A DNA stretch of 64,000 nucleotides from CAWCTB01 sp963798275 (GTDB taxonomy: Bacteria; Acidobacteriota; Terriglobia; Terriglobales; Acidobacteriaceae), in assembly GCA_963798275.1 (NCBI GenBank), contig CAWCTB010000032.1, forward strand, positions 1 to 64,000, given 5' to 3'. The notes under the pieces were generated by a model that worked only from the letters and a program-made list of their open reading frames with translations, was not told the origin of the DNA and did not search any database. Of this stretch, positions 28,587 to 36,433 are shown piece by piece. The position numbers and the translations under genes were made by a program. Position 1 is the stretch's first letter, and every line of letters starts with the position of its first letter.

Positions 28587-28787
28587 AGGTCCTCCGGCGG
28601 ACCATTATCTCGTAATTCAATCAGCCCACCCCCGACAGCCCGCGCTGGCTCGCAATGCTTGCATACTTTCTTCTGTGTCTGGAGATTTCGGGATCAGCAG
28701 GCTGGCTGGGGTTGTCGATCATGGGGCCAGGAGCGAGTTTACGTTTCTTCGTGCATCGCACCGTCCTCCTGCGGTGTCCAACCGGTA

Positions 28788-28994
28788 GTGCGCAATCGCC
28801 TGCTCAAACAGCTAGCGGCCGTCGTCGCCGGCAACCTCATTTATTTCTTCCTGCTGATGCCGCACCTGCCGCCCGTGGCCCGCCATACTCCCGGCCGCTA
28901 TGATCTCGGCCTGCTGGTCGACTTCTGGATTTGCGTTGTGGTTTACGGGGTGATCGAGCTGGTCATCCGCAAGCGCCGGCACCAGCGGCGATGA
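28788..28994 (+). CDS. Small two-TM membrane protein
   Basis: 68 residues from GTG 28788: LLKQLAAVVAGNLIYFFLLM forms TM1, and LGLLVDFWICVVVYGVIELV forms TM2, followed by a basic tail (IRKRRHQRR). Orphan small membrane protein. The frame stays open further upstream, but nothing there looks conserved. Function unknown. Confidence 0.5.
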   Translation: MRNRLLKQLAAVVAGNLIYFFLLMPHLPPVARHTPGRYDLGLLVDFWICVVVYGVIELVIRKRRHQRR

Positions 28995-29073
28995 GAGCGT
29001 GAGCGGTTCAACAGTTCGGATCGGCCCGCGTACCTGCGATCCCTCTCAGTTGAGTCGTGCTTCCGGAGCGTCT

Positions 29074-29700
29074 TTACTTGGCGCGGACTTTCACCAAGGT
29101 GCCGTCAGGTAGCGCGTCTCCCAGGAATTCCACCACGCCGTTGCGAACCAGGCCGTTAACTTCGCGGGCTGCGGGTGGACCAGCTGCCTTGCCCGCGCTT
29201 GTGACCACCCCTTTGCCGACAGTACCGCGATCCATGGCGATATTGGCCAGGCGGTCGGCTTGGCGATTTTTTTCCCGCAGGACGTGCCGAATCTCGAAGT
29301 ACTCCAACTGGCCGATCATCTTCATCGCCTGCTGGTAGAGGTCCTTCAATGTGGGATTACTTACTTTGTACCGGCCGTTGACCTGGCGGACCATCAGCTC
29401 CGAGTCGCTCACCACTTTCATCGCCTTGCATCCCTGCTTCAGCGCGTAGGAAAGGGCCGCCAGCAATCCCGAGTACTCGGCGTAGTTGTTGGTCTGCTTC
29501 CCCAGATATTCGCTCAATTCTGCGACCGGACGCCCCACCTCATCCTCGATAACGACACCGTAGCCGGCCGGGCCCGGGTTGCCGCGCGATCCGCCGTCGA
29601 TGTGCGCCACCAGGTAGCCTTGCGGCGCACTGGTGACGGCGCCGCCGATACTTTCCTGGGAGAAGAGCCCGGACTTTTCCGGAAATGGCCGAATAGGCAT
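29074..29700 (-). CDS. RNase HI-family protein
   Basis: 208 residues with an RNase H fold. The catalytic acids can be placed in VAHIDGGSRGNPGPAGYG (Asp), NNYAEYSGLLAAL (Glu), KVVSDSELMVRQVNG (Asp) and REKNRQADRLANIAM (Asp). An extra C-terminal region (KAAGPPAAREVNGLVRN) is not part of standard RnhA. It would cleave RNA in RNA/DNA hybrids. Start ATG 29700; a shorter start near 29640 would still keep the fold. Confidence 0.9.
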   Translation of the reverse strand: MPIRPFPEKSGLFSQESIGGAVTSAPQGYLVAHIDGGSRGNPGPAGYGVVIEDEVGRPVAELSEYLGKQTNNYAEYSGLLAALSYALKQGCKAMKVVSDSELMVRQVNGRYKVSNPTLKDLYQQAMKMIGQLEYFEIRHVLREKNRQADRLANIAMDRGTVGKGVVTSAGKAAGPPAAREVNGLVRNGVVEFLGDALPDGTLVKVRAK

Positions 29701-29765
29701 AGTGCGTAGTTTAGCCGATCGGATGGGATGCTTCCGGTACCTGCCCCTGCTTTTACCGTCAACTT

Positions 29766-30534
29766 TTACCGGCCAAGGCGCAGGCGGATGGCCAGCCGCG
29801 GCGGCAGGTTCGCGGAGAGAATGCGTTCCTGTGCCTGGTCGATGTCGTAAGGCACGCGATAGAACGTCACTCGACCGGGAGCGTCGTCGTAGCTCTCATA
29901 GAGCGCGAACGCTGCGCGCCAATCGCCGTCGCGCGGCTGGCCCACGGATCCCGGATTGATGAGATAGCGCGAGCCGTATTGCAGCGGAAACTCGAATTTC
30001 ACGGCTCCTTCGATACTCTCGTAGGCGGGCGCAAAGTGGCGGACCAGCCCACCTTCATCAATGAATCCGCCTTGCAGGTGGGTATGGCCGAAGAACATCT
30101 TGTTGGGCTGGCCGGGAAGGCCAAAATTTTCCGCGGCGCTGACCGAACTCAAAAGGTACTCGTCTTCATCGATGGGCGCGCCGTGCACGAACTCGGTGTC
30201 AGGAATGTTTTCGTTACGCAGCGGCCCTACCGGCAGAGTTCGCAACCATTGGAGATGTTGCGGTTCCAGTGACATCTGGGTCCAGCGGGCCGAAATGGCT
30301 GCGACCGGATTGAACTGAGTCAGGTCGAGCAGGCCAGCGCAAGCGCGATCGTGGTTCCCGCGCACCACCAGTCCGCCCAGGGCCACGACGCCGTTCGCAG
30401 ACCTCGTTGGGTGATGCGTTATAGCCCACGATATCCCCCAGGTTGACCACCTGGTCGTGAGCCGGAGCGGCGGCCAGCACCGCGTTCCATGGCTTCGAGA
30501 TTGGCGTGGATGTCGCTGAGCAGCAGTAAGCGCA
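29766..30534 (-). CDS. Calcineurin-like metallophosphoesterase, two frameshifts
   Basis: MRLLLLSDIHANLEAME begins at ATG 30534 with the DxHxN metal motif. GDIVGYNASPNEV is in another frame near 30430. GNHDRACAGLLDLTQFNPVA, GHTHLQGGFIDE and NPGSVGQPRDGDWRAAFALY are in a third. All five phosphoesterase motifs are therefore present in order, but two single-base indels between about 30380 and 30490 split them. Such enzymes hydrolyse phosphomono- or diesters using two metals. The start overlaps no other gene; it lies 4 bases after the ABC ATPase stop, so the two are probably coexpressed. Confidence 0.8.
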
Positions 30535-30537
30535 TTT

Positions 30538-31567
30538 TCAGTGGAACTCCGCCGATACCACCGGGCAACGTGCGAGGTGGCCGGGTGCGACCTCGACCAG
30601 CGGGGGAAGCGCCTCGGAACATCTTGCCACACGCAATCCGCAGCGCGGCTCGAACGAACAGCCGGGGGGCAGCGCGGAGAGGGACGGAACCGTTCCCTCG
30701 ATGGTGCGCAACGACTGCGCGCGGTCGCTGCGCAGCGTGGGAACGGAATGCAGCAGGCCGCGGGTATACGGGTGCGCCGGTTGCGCAAACACCTGCCTGG
30801 CCGTGCCGGTTTCGACCAGTGCGCCGGCGTACATGACGGCGATGCGATGCGAGACCTGCGACACCACCGCCAGGTCGTGCGAAACGAAAAGCATGGCCAG
30901 CGAGAAGCGCTCCCGCAGATCGTTGAGCAACTCAAGCACCTGCGCCTGGATGGTGACATCGAGGGCGGTCGTGGGCTCGTCCGCGATGAGCAGGTGGGGC
31001 CGGTTGACGATGGCCATGGCGATCATGACGCGCTGGCGCTGGCCTCCGGAAAGCTGGTGGGGATAGTCGCGGGCGCGGCGCTCGGGTTCGGGCACAGCCA
31101 CCGTGCGCAGCGCTTCCACCGCCAGACGCCCGGCTTCGTCCTTGCTGACGCGAGCTTCCTTGTGTGGCTGCCGCCCAGGGCTGGTCGCCGGATCGTGCGG
31201 CAGCACCGGGATGCGCCAGCACCGCCTCGGCGATCTGGTCGCCGACCCGCATGACCGGGTTCAGCGCGGTCATCGGCTCCTGGAAGATCATGCTGATGCC
31301 AACGCCGCGAATGTTGCGCATCGCCGACTCGTCCAGGGAGAGCAGATCTTCGCCGCGGAAACCGATGCTTCCGGTGATACGAGCCTGGGGCGGCAACAGC
31401 CGCAAGATCGCGAGCGCGGTTACCGACTTGCCCGAACCTGACTCGCCCACCAGCCCCAGCACTTCACCCGGGGCGATGGAAAAGCTCACCTCCCGCACGG
31501 CGCACACGCTACCCTGCGCGGTTACGAAATCGACCGTAAGATTGTTGACTTGGAGCAGCCCCGGCAC
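30538..31567 (-). CDS. Peptide/nickel-type ABC transporter ATP-binding protein (OppD/DppD-like), one frameshift
   Basis: About 340 residues after repair. The first piece has LLQVNNLTVDFVTAQGSVCA, Walker A GLVGESGSGKSVTAL and Q-loop ISMIFQEPMTALNPV. The frame changes near 31190. The second piece has signature DYPHQLSGGQRQRVMIAMAI, Walker B HLLIADEPTTALDVT and the OppD-type Cys-rich tail PGCSFEPRCGLRVARCSEAL, which in dipeptide transporters binds an iron-sulfur cluster. No permease, binding protein or OppF partner is encoded nearby, which is unusual for this family. Confidence 0.82.
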
Positions 31568-31640
31568 AGCGTTATCCTAACAGGCCACGCGAGACAACCT
31601 TGCCGGCTAACCGTCTCGCATCCGACGCTTTCTTAAACCT

Positions 31641-32423
31641 ATGGACGCTCTCGATCAGCAACGCTACTGGGAACAGACGATGGCCACCCCGCGCTACGCC
31701 GAGAAGAAGCGGCTGGTGCGCTTCGGGGCCAAGGCCTATTCGCAAAACGATGAGGACGGCATCATTGCCGAAATCTTCCGTCGCATACGCACCACCAGCC
31801 GGACATTTCTCGAAATTGGGGTCGGGCCCGGGCTGGAAAACAACACTCTCGCGCTGCTGCTGACCGGCTGGCGCGGACTGTGGGTCGAGGCCAGCGAGTC
31901 CGATGTGGCTTCCGCTCGCGAGCGTTTGCAATCCTACGTCAAAACCGCGCAACTGCGGATCGAACATCAGTTCGTTACCAGGGACAATGTCGATCGCCTG
32001 CTCGTGACCGCCGGTCCCAGCGCCGAGCCCGACCTGCTCAGCATCGATGTCGACGGCAACGATTACCACATCTGGCAGGCGGTGCAGTCGATCAAGCCGC
32101 GCGTCGTCATCATGGAGTACAACGCGGCCTGGTTTCCGCCCATGTCCCTCACCATCGCCTACCAGGAGAAGTTCCAGTGGCAGCAGACCAACTACCACGG
32201 CGCGAGTCTGAAGGCGCTGGAGCTGCTGGCGAACCGGAAAGGCTATCGCCTGGTGGGCTGCTGCTTCGCCGGCGCGAATGCCTTCTTTGTGCGCGCCGAC
32301 CTGTGCAATGACAATTTCTGCGAACCCTTCACCGCCGAAAATCACTACGAGCCTCCACGCTACTGGATGTGGCACGTAGCGGGGCATCCGGCGGGTATCG
32401 GCCCGGTCGAGCGGATCGGCTGA
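31641..32423 (+). CDS. FkbM-like SAM-dependent methyltransferase
   Basis: 260 residues. FLEIGVGPGLENNTLALLLT is the SAM-binding GxG loop, LWVEASESDVASARERL is the acidic loop region, and PDLLSIDVDGNDYHIWQAV matches the FkbM-type motif IDVDGNDY. IMEYNAAWFPP and a Cys/His-rich end complete it. Substrate unknown; this subgroup often sits with surface polysaccharide genes, and a GT39 transferase follows 160 bases later. Start ATG 31641 has no strong upstream site. Confidence 0.7.
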   Translation: MDALDQQRYWEQTMATPRYAEKKRLVRFGAKAYSQNDEDGIIAEIFRRIRTTSRTFLEIGVGPGLENNTLALLLTGWRGLWVEASESDVASARERLQSYVKTAQLRIEHQFVTRDNVDRLLVTAGPSAEPDLLSIDVDGNDYHIWQAVQSIKPRVVIMEYNAAWFPPMSLTIAYQEKFQWQQTNYHGASLKALELLANRKGYRLVGCCFAGANAFFVRADLCNDNFCEPFTAENHYEPPRYWMWHVAGHPAGIGPVERIG

Positions 32424-32582
32424 TTGCGCTGCGGTGGCATCTCGGGCAAACTAGCTGGTTTATCTGTCTATCTCATGAATCTGTTTTGAAGGGGCAGAGG
32501 GTTAGCTGTGCCGTTCAGGTCTGCCAAAGACCGGGCTTCAGCCTCTGAGGGAATTCGCTTTTGCCGTTTAGGTATTTATGAG

Positions 32583-34148
32583 ATGGGCTCGAAGAGCACC
32601 CCTATGGACCCGCAAGCATCCGCGTCCTCCACCACCCGTTCGGCTCCCGACGCGACCCACTCCGTCTGGCTCAGCGATACCGCACTGCTGATCTACATCG
32701 CGCTGGCGACGGTGATTCTGCATTGGCTCATCGGCAATCGCTACGGAATTCACCGCGACGAACTGGCGACGCTGGAGGACGCCCGTCATCTTGCCTGGGG
32801 CTATCCCGCGTACCCGCCGGTCACGCCGTTCTTCGGACGAATCTCCCTCATCCTCTTCGGCACTTCGATTCGCGGCTTCCGCTTCTTCGCTGGGGTTGCG
32901 CAGGCCATTGCCGTGGTGCTCACCGGCCTGATGGCCCGCGAGATGGGCGGACGCCGTGGGGCACAACTCATCGCTGCTGTAGCCGCTGTCCCGTTCTGCC
33001 TGGGCGGCGGATACGAGATGCAATACGTGGCCTTCGATTGCCTGGCCTGGGTGCTGACCGCCTACTTCGTCGTTCGACTGCTTCGCTCCGGCGATCCGCG
33101 CTGGTGGGTGGCGATTGGCGCCGGTCTCGGTTTCGGCATGTTGTGCAAGTACACCATCGGTTTCTTCGCCCTGTCGATCGTCGCGGGCGTGCTGCTCACC
33201 AACGCACGCCGCTACCTGAAGAGCAAGTGGCTATGGATCGGAGTGGCGCTTTCGATTCTGGTGTGCCTGCCCAACCTGTGGTGGCAGGCGCAGCACAACT
33301 TTGTTTCGCTCGATTTCCTCAGTCACATTCACGCCCGCGACATCCGCCAGGGCCGGACCGCCTACTTCCTTCCCCAACAGTTGGAATTAACCGGCTTTCG
33401 TTTTCCGCTGGCTCTGGCTGGGCTCTATTTCTGTCTGTTCTCGCGCGCCGACAAACGCTTCCGCATGGTGGGCTGGATGTTCGTGGTCACCCTCCTGCTG
33501 TTCACCGTCGCAAAAGGACGTTGGTACTACATGGGACCCGCGTATCCCATGCTGTATGCCGCCGGGGCGGTCTGGGGCGAAGGCTGGCTGGCGACCATGC
33601 AACGCGTAAGAGCGATGACCATCCGCTGGATAGTGTGGGCTGCGCTGGCATTCGAGATTGTCTTCACCACCGCGTTCTGGTTGCCCCTCGCGCCCCTGAA
33701 CTCTCGCTGGTGGGCGATCACCAACCAGGTGCAGGGAGACTTCCGCGAACAAATCGGCTGGCCCGAACTGGTGCAGGAAGTGGCGAAGATTCGCGATTCA
33801 TTAACCCCGGAAGAGCGCGCCCACTTGGGAATCCTCGGCACCAACTACGGGGAGGCGGGCGCAATCAACCTGTACGGGCCGCAGTACGGACTGCCCCGCG
33901 CCATCAGCGGGGTGAACTCGTTCTGGCAGCGCGGCTATGGCGATCCCCCGCCGCAGACGCTCATCATCATTGGCTTCAGCCGGGAAGGCGTGGAGAAACG
34001 ATTCGAATCCTGCCGCCTCGCCGGCCATACCTGGAACCAGTACGGCATCAAGAACGAGGAGACCGAAGACCATCCCGACATCTGGGTCTGCGGCCCTCCC
34101 AGGAAAGGCTGGCCGGAGTTCTGGAAAGACTTCCGTTACTACGGATGA
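32583..34148 (+). CDS. Glycosyltransferase family 39 (ArnT/PMT-like)
   Basis: About 520 residues, polytopic. The N-terminal luminal motif NRYGIHRDELATLEDARHLA contains the HRDE that provides the catalytic Asp/Glu in polyprenyl-phosphate-sugar transferases. LAWGYPAYPPVTPFFGRISL follows, with many TM helices thereafter. The C-terminal soluble part includes GILGTNYGEAGAINLYGP. It transfers a sugar or aminosugar from a lipid carrier to lipid or protein at the outer face of the inner membrane. The donor is unknown. The start could be as early as GTG 32508; ATG 32583 keeps the usual short leader. Confidence 0.87.
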   Translation: MGSKSTPMDPQASASSTTRSAPDATHSVWLSDTALLIYIALATVILHWLIGNRYGIHRDELATLEDARHLAWGYPAYPPVTPFFGRISLILFGTSIRGFRFFAGVAQAIAVVLTGLMAREMGGRRGAQLIAAVAAVPFCLGGGYEMQYVAFDCLAWVLTAYFVVRLLRSGDPRWWVAIGAGLGFGMLCKYTIGFFALSIVAGVLLTNARRYLKSKWLWIGVALSILVCLPNLWWQAQHNFVSLDFLSHIHARDIRQGRTAYFLPQQLELTGFRFPLALAGLYFCLFSRADKRFRMVGWMFVVTLLLFTVAKGRWYYMGPAYPMLYAAGAVWGEGWLATMQRVRAMTIRWIVWAALAFEIVFTTAFWLPLAPLNSRWWAITNQVQGDFREQIGWPELVQEVAKIRDSLTPEERAHLGILGTNYGEAGAINLYGPQYGLPRAISGVNSFWQRGYGDPPPQTLIIIGFSREGVEKRFESCRLAGHTWNQYGIKNEETEDHPDIWVCGPPRKGWPEFWKDFRYYG

Positions 34149-34195
34149 ACTGAAACCGAGCTCACAATAAACAAAGTATCAGGCCGAGAAAGCCA

Positions 34196-34219
34196 TGGAG
34201 GTACATGCCTGTACCTCCA
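34196..34219. terminator. Perfect 10-bp hairpin after the GT39 gene
   Basis: TGGAGGTACA / TGTACCTCCA (34196-34205 with 34210-34219, loop TGCC) lies 47 bases after the GT39 stop and 150 bases before the convergent gene's end. No T run, so it could be a terminator without a uridine tract or a protein-binding palindrome. Confidence 0.45.
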
Positions 34220-34369
34220 ACGAGCGGCCGGCCGCCGACCGTCCCGACATCTTCGTCTGCCGCCCAGCGCGGGGCCCGCCCCGTCTCAAGCACAACGGCC
34301 ATGCATCCGTTCTGCTCAGCAGGAATCGGGCGGGTCTCGCGCCGACGGGAGGTGTCCTTTACCTCACCA

Positions 34370-35017
34370 TCACAAACTCGGGCCCATTGCGGTGCAGCTG
34401 CCGGCCTCCGACGTGCTCCCTGCCTGCCCGTACTCGAAGCAGGTCATTCCGTGTGGGATCAGGTTCCTAAAGTTGAACTGTTTGCCATTCACGCTGAAGG
34501 TCTTGCTCGACACCAGTGGCGCCGAGAAATAGAACTTGTCCGACGTCCAGCTATCGGCGCTTTGAAAGAGTCCGGCGCCCCTGACGAACGTGGCCACGGG
34601 TACCCCTAGGTTGCCGGGATTGGCCGGATTACGCCAGTCACGGCTGGTGGGGTTGTTGTTGAAATAGATGGTGCCGCCCCCAGCGGGAACCACCGCGAGG
34701 GAGAGCGTCACACCGCCAAATCCCGGATTGGCAAACATCGTCTGGATGCTCCAGTTCGACACCCAGATGAGGTAAGCATGTTCCTTGTCGATGATCGGGG
34801 CGCCACTGGGTGTGTCCGACGCGAACAGGGATTTCAGGTCGAGATTCCCCAGCACCGGGAAGTACCAAATGCAGGTACCTGTCGAACCTGAGGTCCAGAC
34901 TGACCCACCTGTGAAACCGATAACCACCTGGGAGGCGACTGCGGGGGTCTGGGCGTTCAAGGGAACCAAAACTCCCAGCAGCGCGAAAGCCATTAGCATG
35001 ATAGTTGCGTGTTTCAT
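34370..35017 (-). CDS. Exported protein of unknown function
   Basis: 215 residues. Signal peptide MKHATIMLMAFALLGVLVPL. The rest is a single beta-rich domain with WTSGSTGTCIWYFPVLGN, VSNWSIQTMFANPGFGGVTL, TIYFNNNPTSRDWRNPAN and FNFRNLIPHGMTCFEYGQ. Two Cys could form one disulfide. No family recognised. It could be an adhesin-like or extracellular sugar-binding protein. It lies just downstream of the beta-propeller gene in the same direction, so both may be in one operon. Confidence 0.65.
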   Translation of the reverse strand: MKHATIMLMAFALLGVLVPLNAQTPAVASQVVIGFTGGSVWTSGSTGTCIWYFPVLGNLDLKSLFASDTPSGAPIIDKEHAYLIWVSNWSIQTMFANPGFGGVTLSLAVVPAGGGTIYFNNNPTSRDWRNPANPGNLGVPVATFVRGAGLFQSADSWTSDKFYFSAPLVSSKTFSVNGKQFNFRNLIPHGMTCFEYGQAGSTSEAGSCTAMGPSL

Positions 35018-35077
35018 ATAATCTCCTTTTGTTCCAAAGCATTTACTGCCATTAGTGACTGTTAGGAGTGCACGGCT

Positions 35078-36139
35078 TCAGTGATCGACCGGTAGCGGCA
35101 AGCCCGCAACGTCGACGTCGAACGAGAGGACGTTCGGCTTTCCACCATTCAAGCCACCGTTCGTCAGATAGAGCGTGTCCCGATCCCGGTACGTCGTCCC
35201 AAAGACCACCATGGTCGGGTAATCCAGCCAGCCGGGACTATCGCCGAGGATCCGTAGCTTGCCGTCCTCGTCCAGGGTGCCCAACTTTCCGCCCGACCCG
35301 TCGCTCCCGTAATTAACCGTGAACCATAGCCTTCCAGTTACGTCGAATGCGATGCCGTCCAAGGTGACAAGTAAGGGATTCGGCGGCGCGACATATTCCC
35401 AGGCCCCGGGCGTACCGTCATGCAGGATCGACAGGCGGACAATGCTCCCAGCATCGGCAACTGCGATGTACAAAGAATGCCGGTAGAAGGCAATCCCGTT
35501 CGCGCCAAATCCAGTTGGAGCCAGTAGTGGTGTGTTCTGGTACCAGGGAGTAGTTTGCACGGAACCGTCGTGTGGCCCCTTCTTCCAGATGGCCCCGAGA
35601 ACGCTGTCAGAGACATACATGTCTCCCTCGTAGAAGGCGAGGCCGTTCGGGAAACTGCCGGGGGGCAAGCTCAGCACGCGGGTCGCGGTTCCGTTGTGTT
35701 CCACCCGGTACACTCCCGGGGGGACGTCTGGCGTAAAGGTATCTACAGCGACGTACAGCCGGTCTTCTTCATCAAAGGCCACGCCGAGCAGAAAGCCGTT
35801 GGAGCAAATGCTGGGAGGAAAGTTAGCAATGACTTGCTGCTGTTTGCCGTCTGGCGTGAGCCTCTCGATATAACAAAGGCCAGTGAATAGGAAATCTGAG
35901 ACGCCCGCATAGAGCTTTCCGTCAGGGCCGGCCGTGATGCTCTCGGGGAGCATCTGATGCGTCGAATCATATTCAAACGACGTGACAACGTGCGGTTTCA
36001 GCTTTGAGCTGCCGTTAATCGCCTTCGTTTGAGCAAACGAGGCCGTGCTCAGGGCGACGGCAAGCGAACAGACGAGCAGTGCGAATACGACCCGAAGTGC
36101 TGCCCGTCCAAGACTATGCATGGAAAACTTTTGTTTCAT
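35078..36139 (-). CDS. Exported SMP-30/NHL-like beta-propeller protein
   Basis: 353 residues from ATG 36139, which has a very good site (AGGAGGATGTC). A signal peptide (RVVFALLVCSLAVALSTASF) leads to repeats of about 45 residues: PESITAGPDGKLYAGVSDFL, then FLLGVAFDEEDRLYVAVDTF, then PNGLAFYEGDMYVSDSVLGA, then NGIAFYRHSLYIAVADAGSI and LDGIAFDVTGRLWFTVNYGS. This spacing suggests a six-bladed propeller of the SMP-30 (lactonase-like) type. Metal ligands are not certain. It is probably a periplasmic or extracellular lactonase or binding propeller. Confidence 0.8.
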   Translation of the reverse strand: MKQKFSMHSLGRAALRVVFALLVCSLAVALSTASFAQTKAINGSSKLKPHVVTSFEYDSTHQMLPESITAGPDGKLYAGVSDFLFTGLCYIERLTPDGKQQQVIANFPPSICSNGFLLGVAFDEEDRLYVAVDTFTPDVPPGVYRVEHNGTATRVLSLPPGSFPNGLAFYEGDMYVSDSVLGAIWKKGPHDGSVQTTPWYQNTPLLAPTGFGANGIAFYRHSLYIAVADAGSIVRLSILHDGTPGAWEYVAPPNPLLVTLDGIAFDVTGRLWFTVNYGSDGSGGKLGTLDEDGKLRILGDSPGWLDYPTMVVFGTTYRDRDTLYLTNGGLNGGKPNVLSFDVDVAGLPLPVDH

Positions 36140-36433
36140 GACATCCTCCTCTTTCGTAGAAACCTGCGCAGATGAATCGGCAAGGAAGCTGCCCACCAAC
36201 CTGGAGAGTTGCGAGCAGGAACCTGCAAGCACCCCGATCGTTACCTGAATCGCCCTGGACTTCAATGCACTGCGGGTGAACTGCGGATAGACTGCTGGTG
36301 AGGCGGGAGCGTGGAGTTCCGTTTTGGGAAATCCCAATGCGACTCTGCATTACTTCTCATGAGCTGGCGTTGACGCTCCCCGAGACCGGGCGTAACGTTG
36401 CAGGCATAAAGCGAAATCGGTGGGTCGCTCTCC

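Noticed and set aside
30214..30959. Fusion of the ABC ATPase tail to the phosphoesterase in one long frame
   Set aside because: This reading mixes a shadow of the ATPase with the true phosphoesterase. The motifs show two genes with indels.
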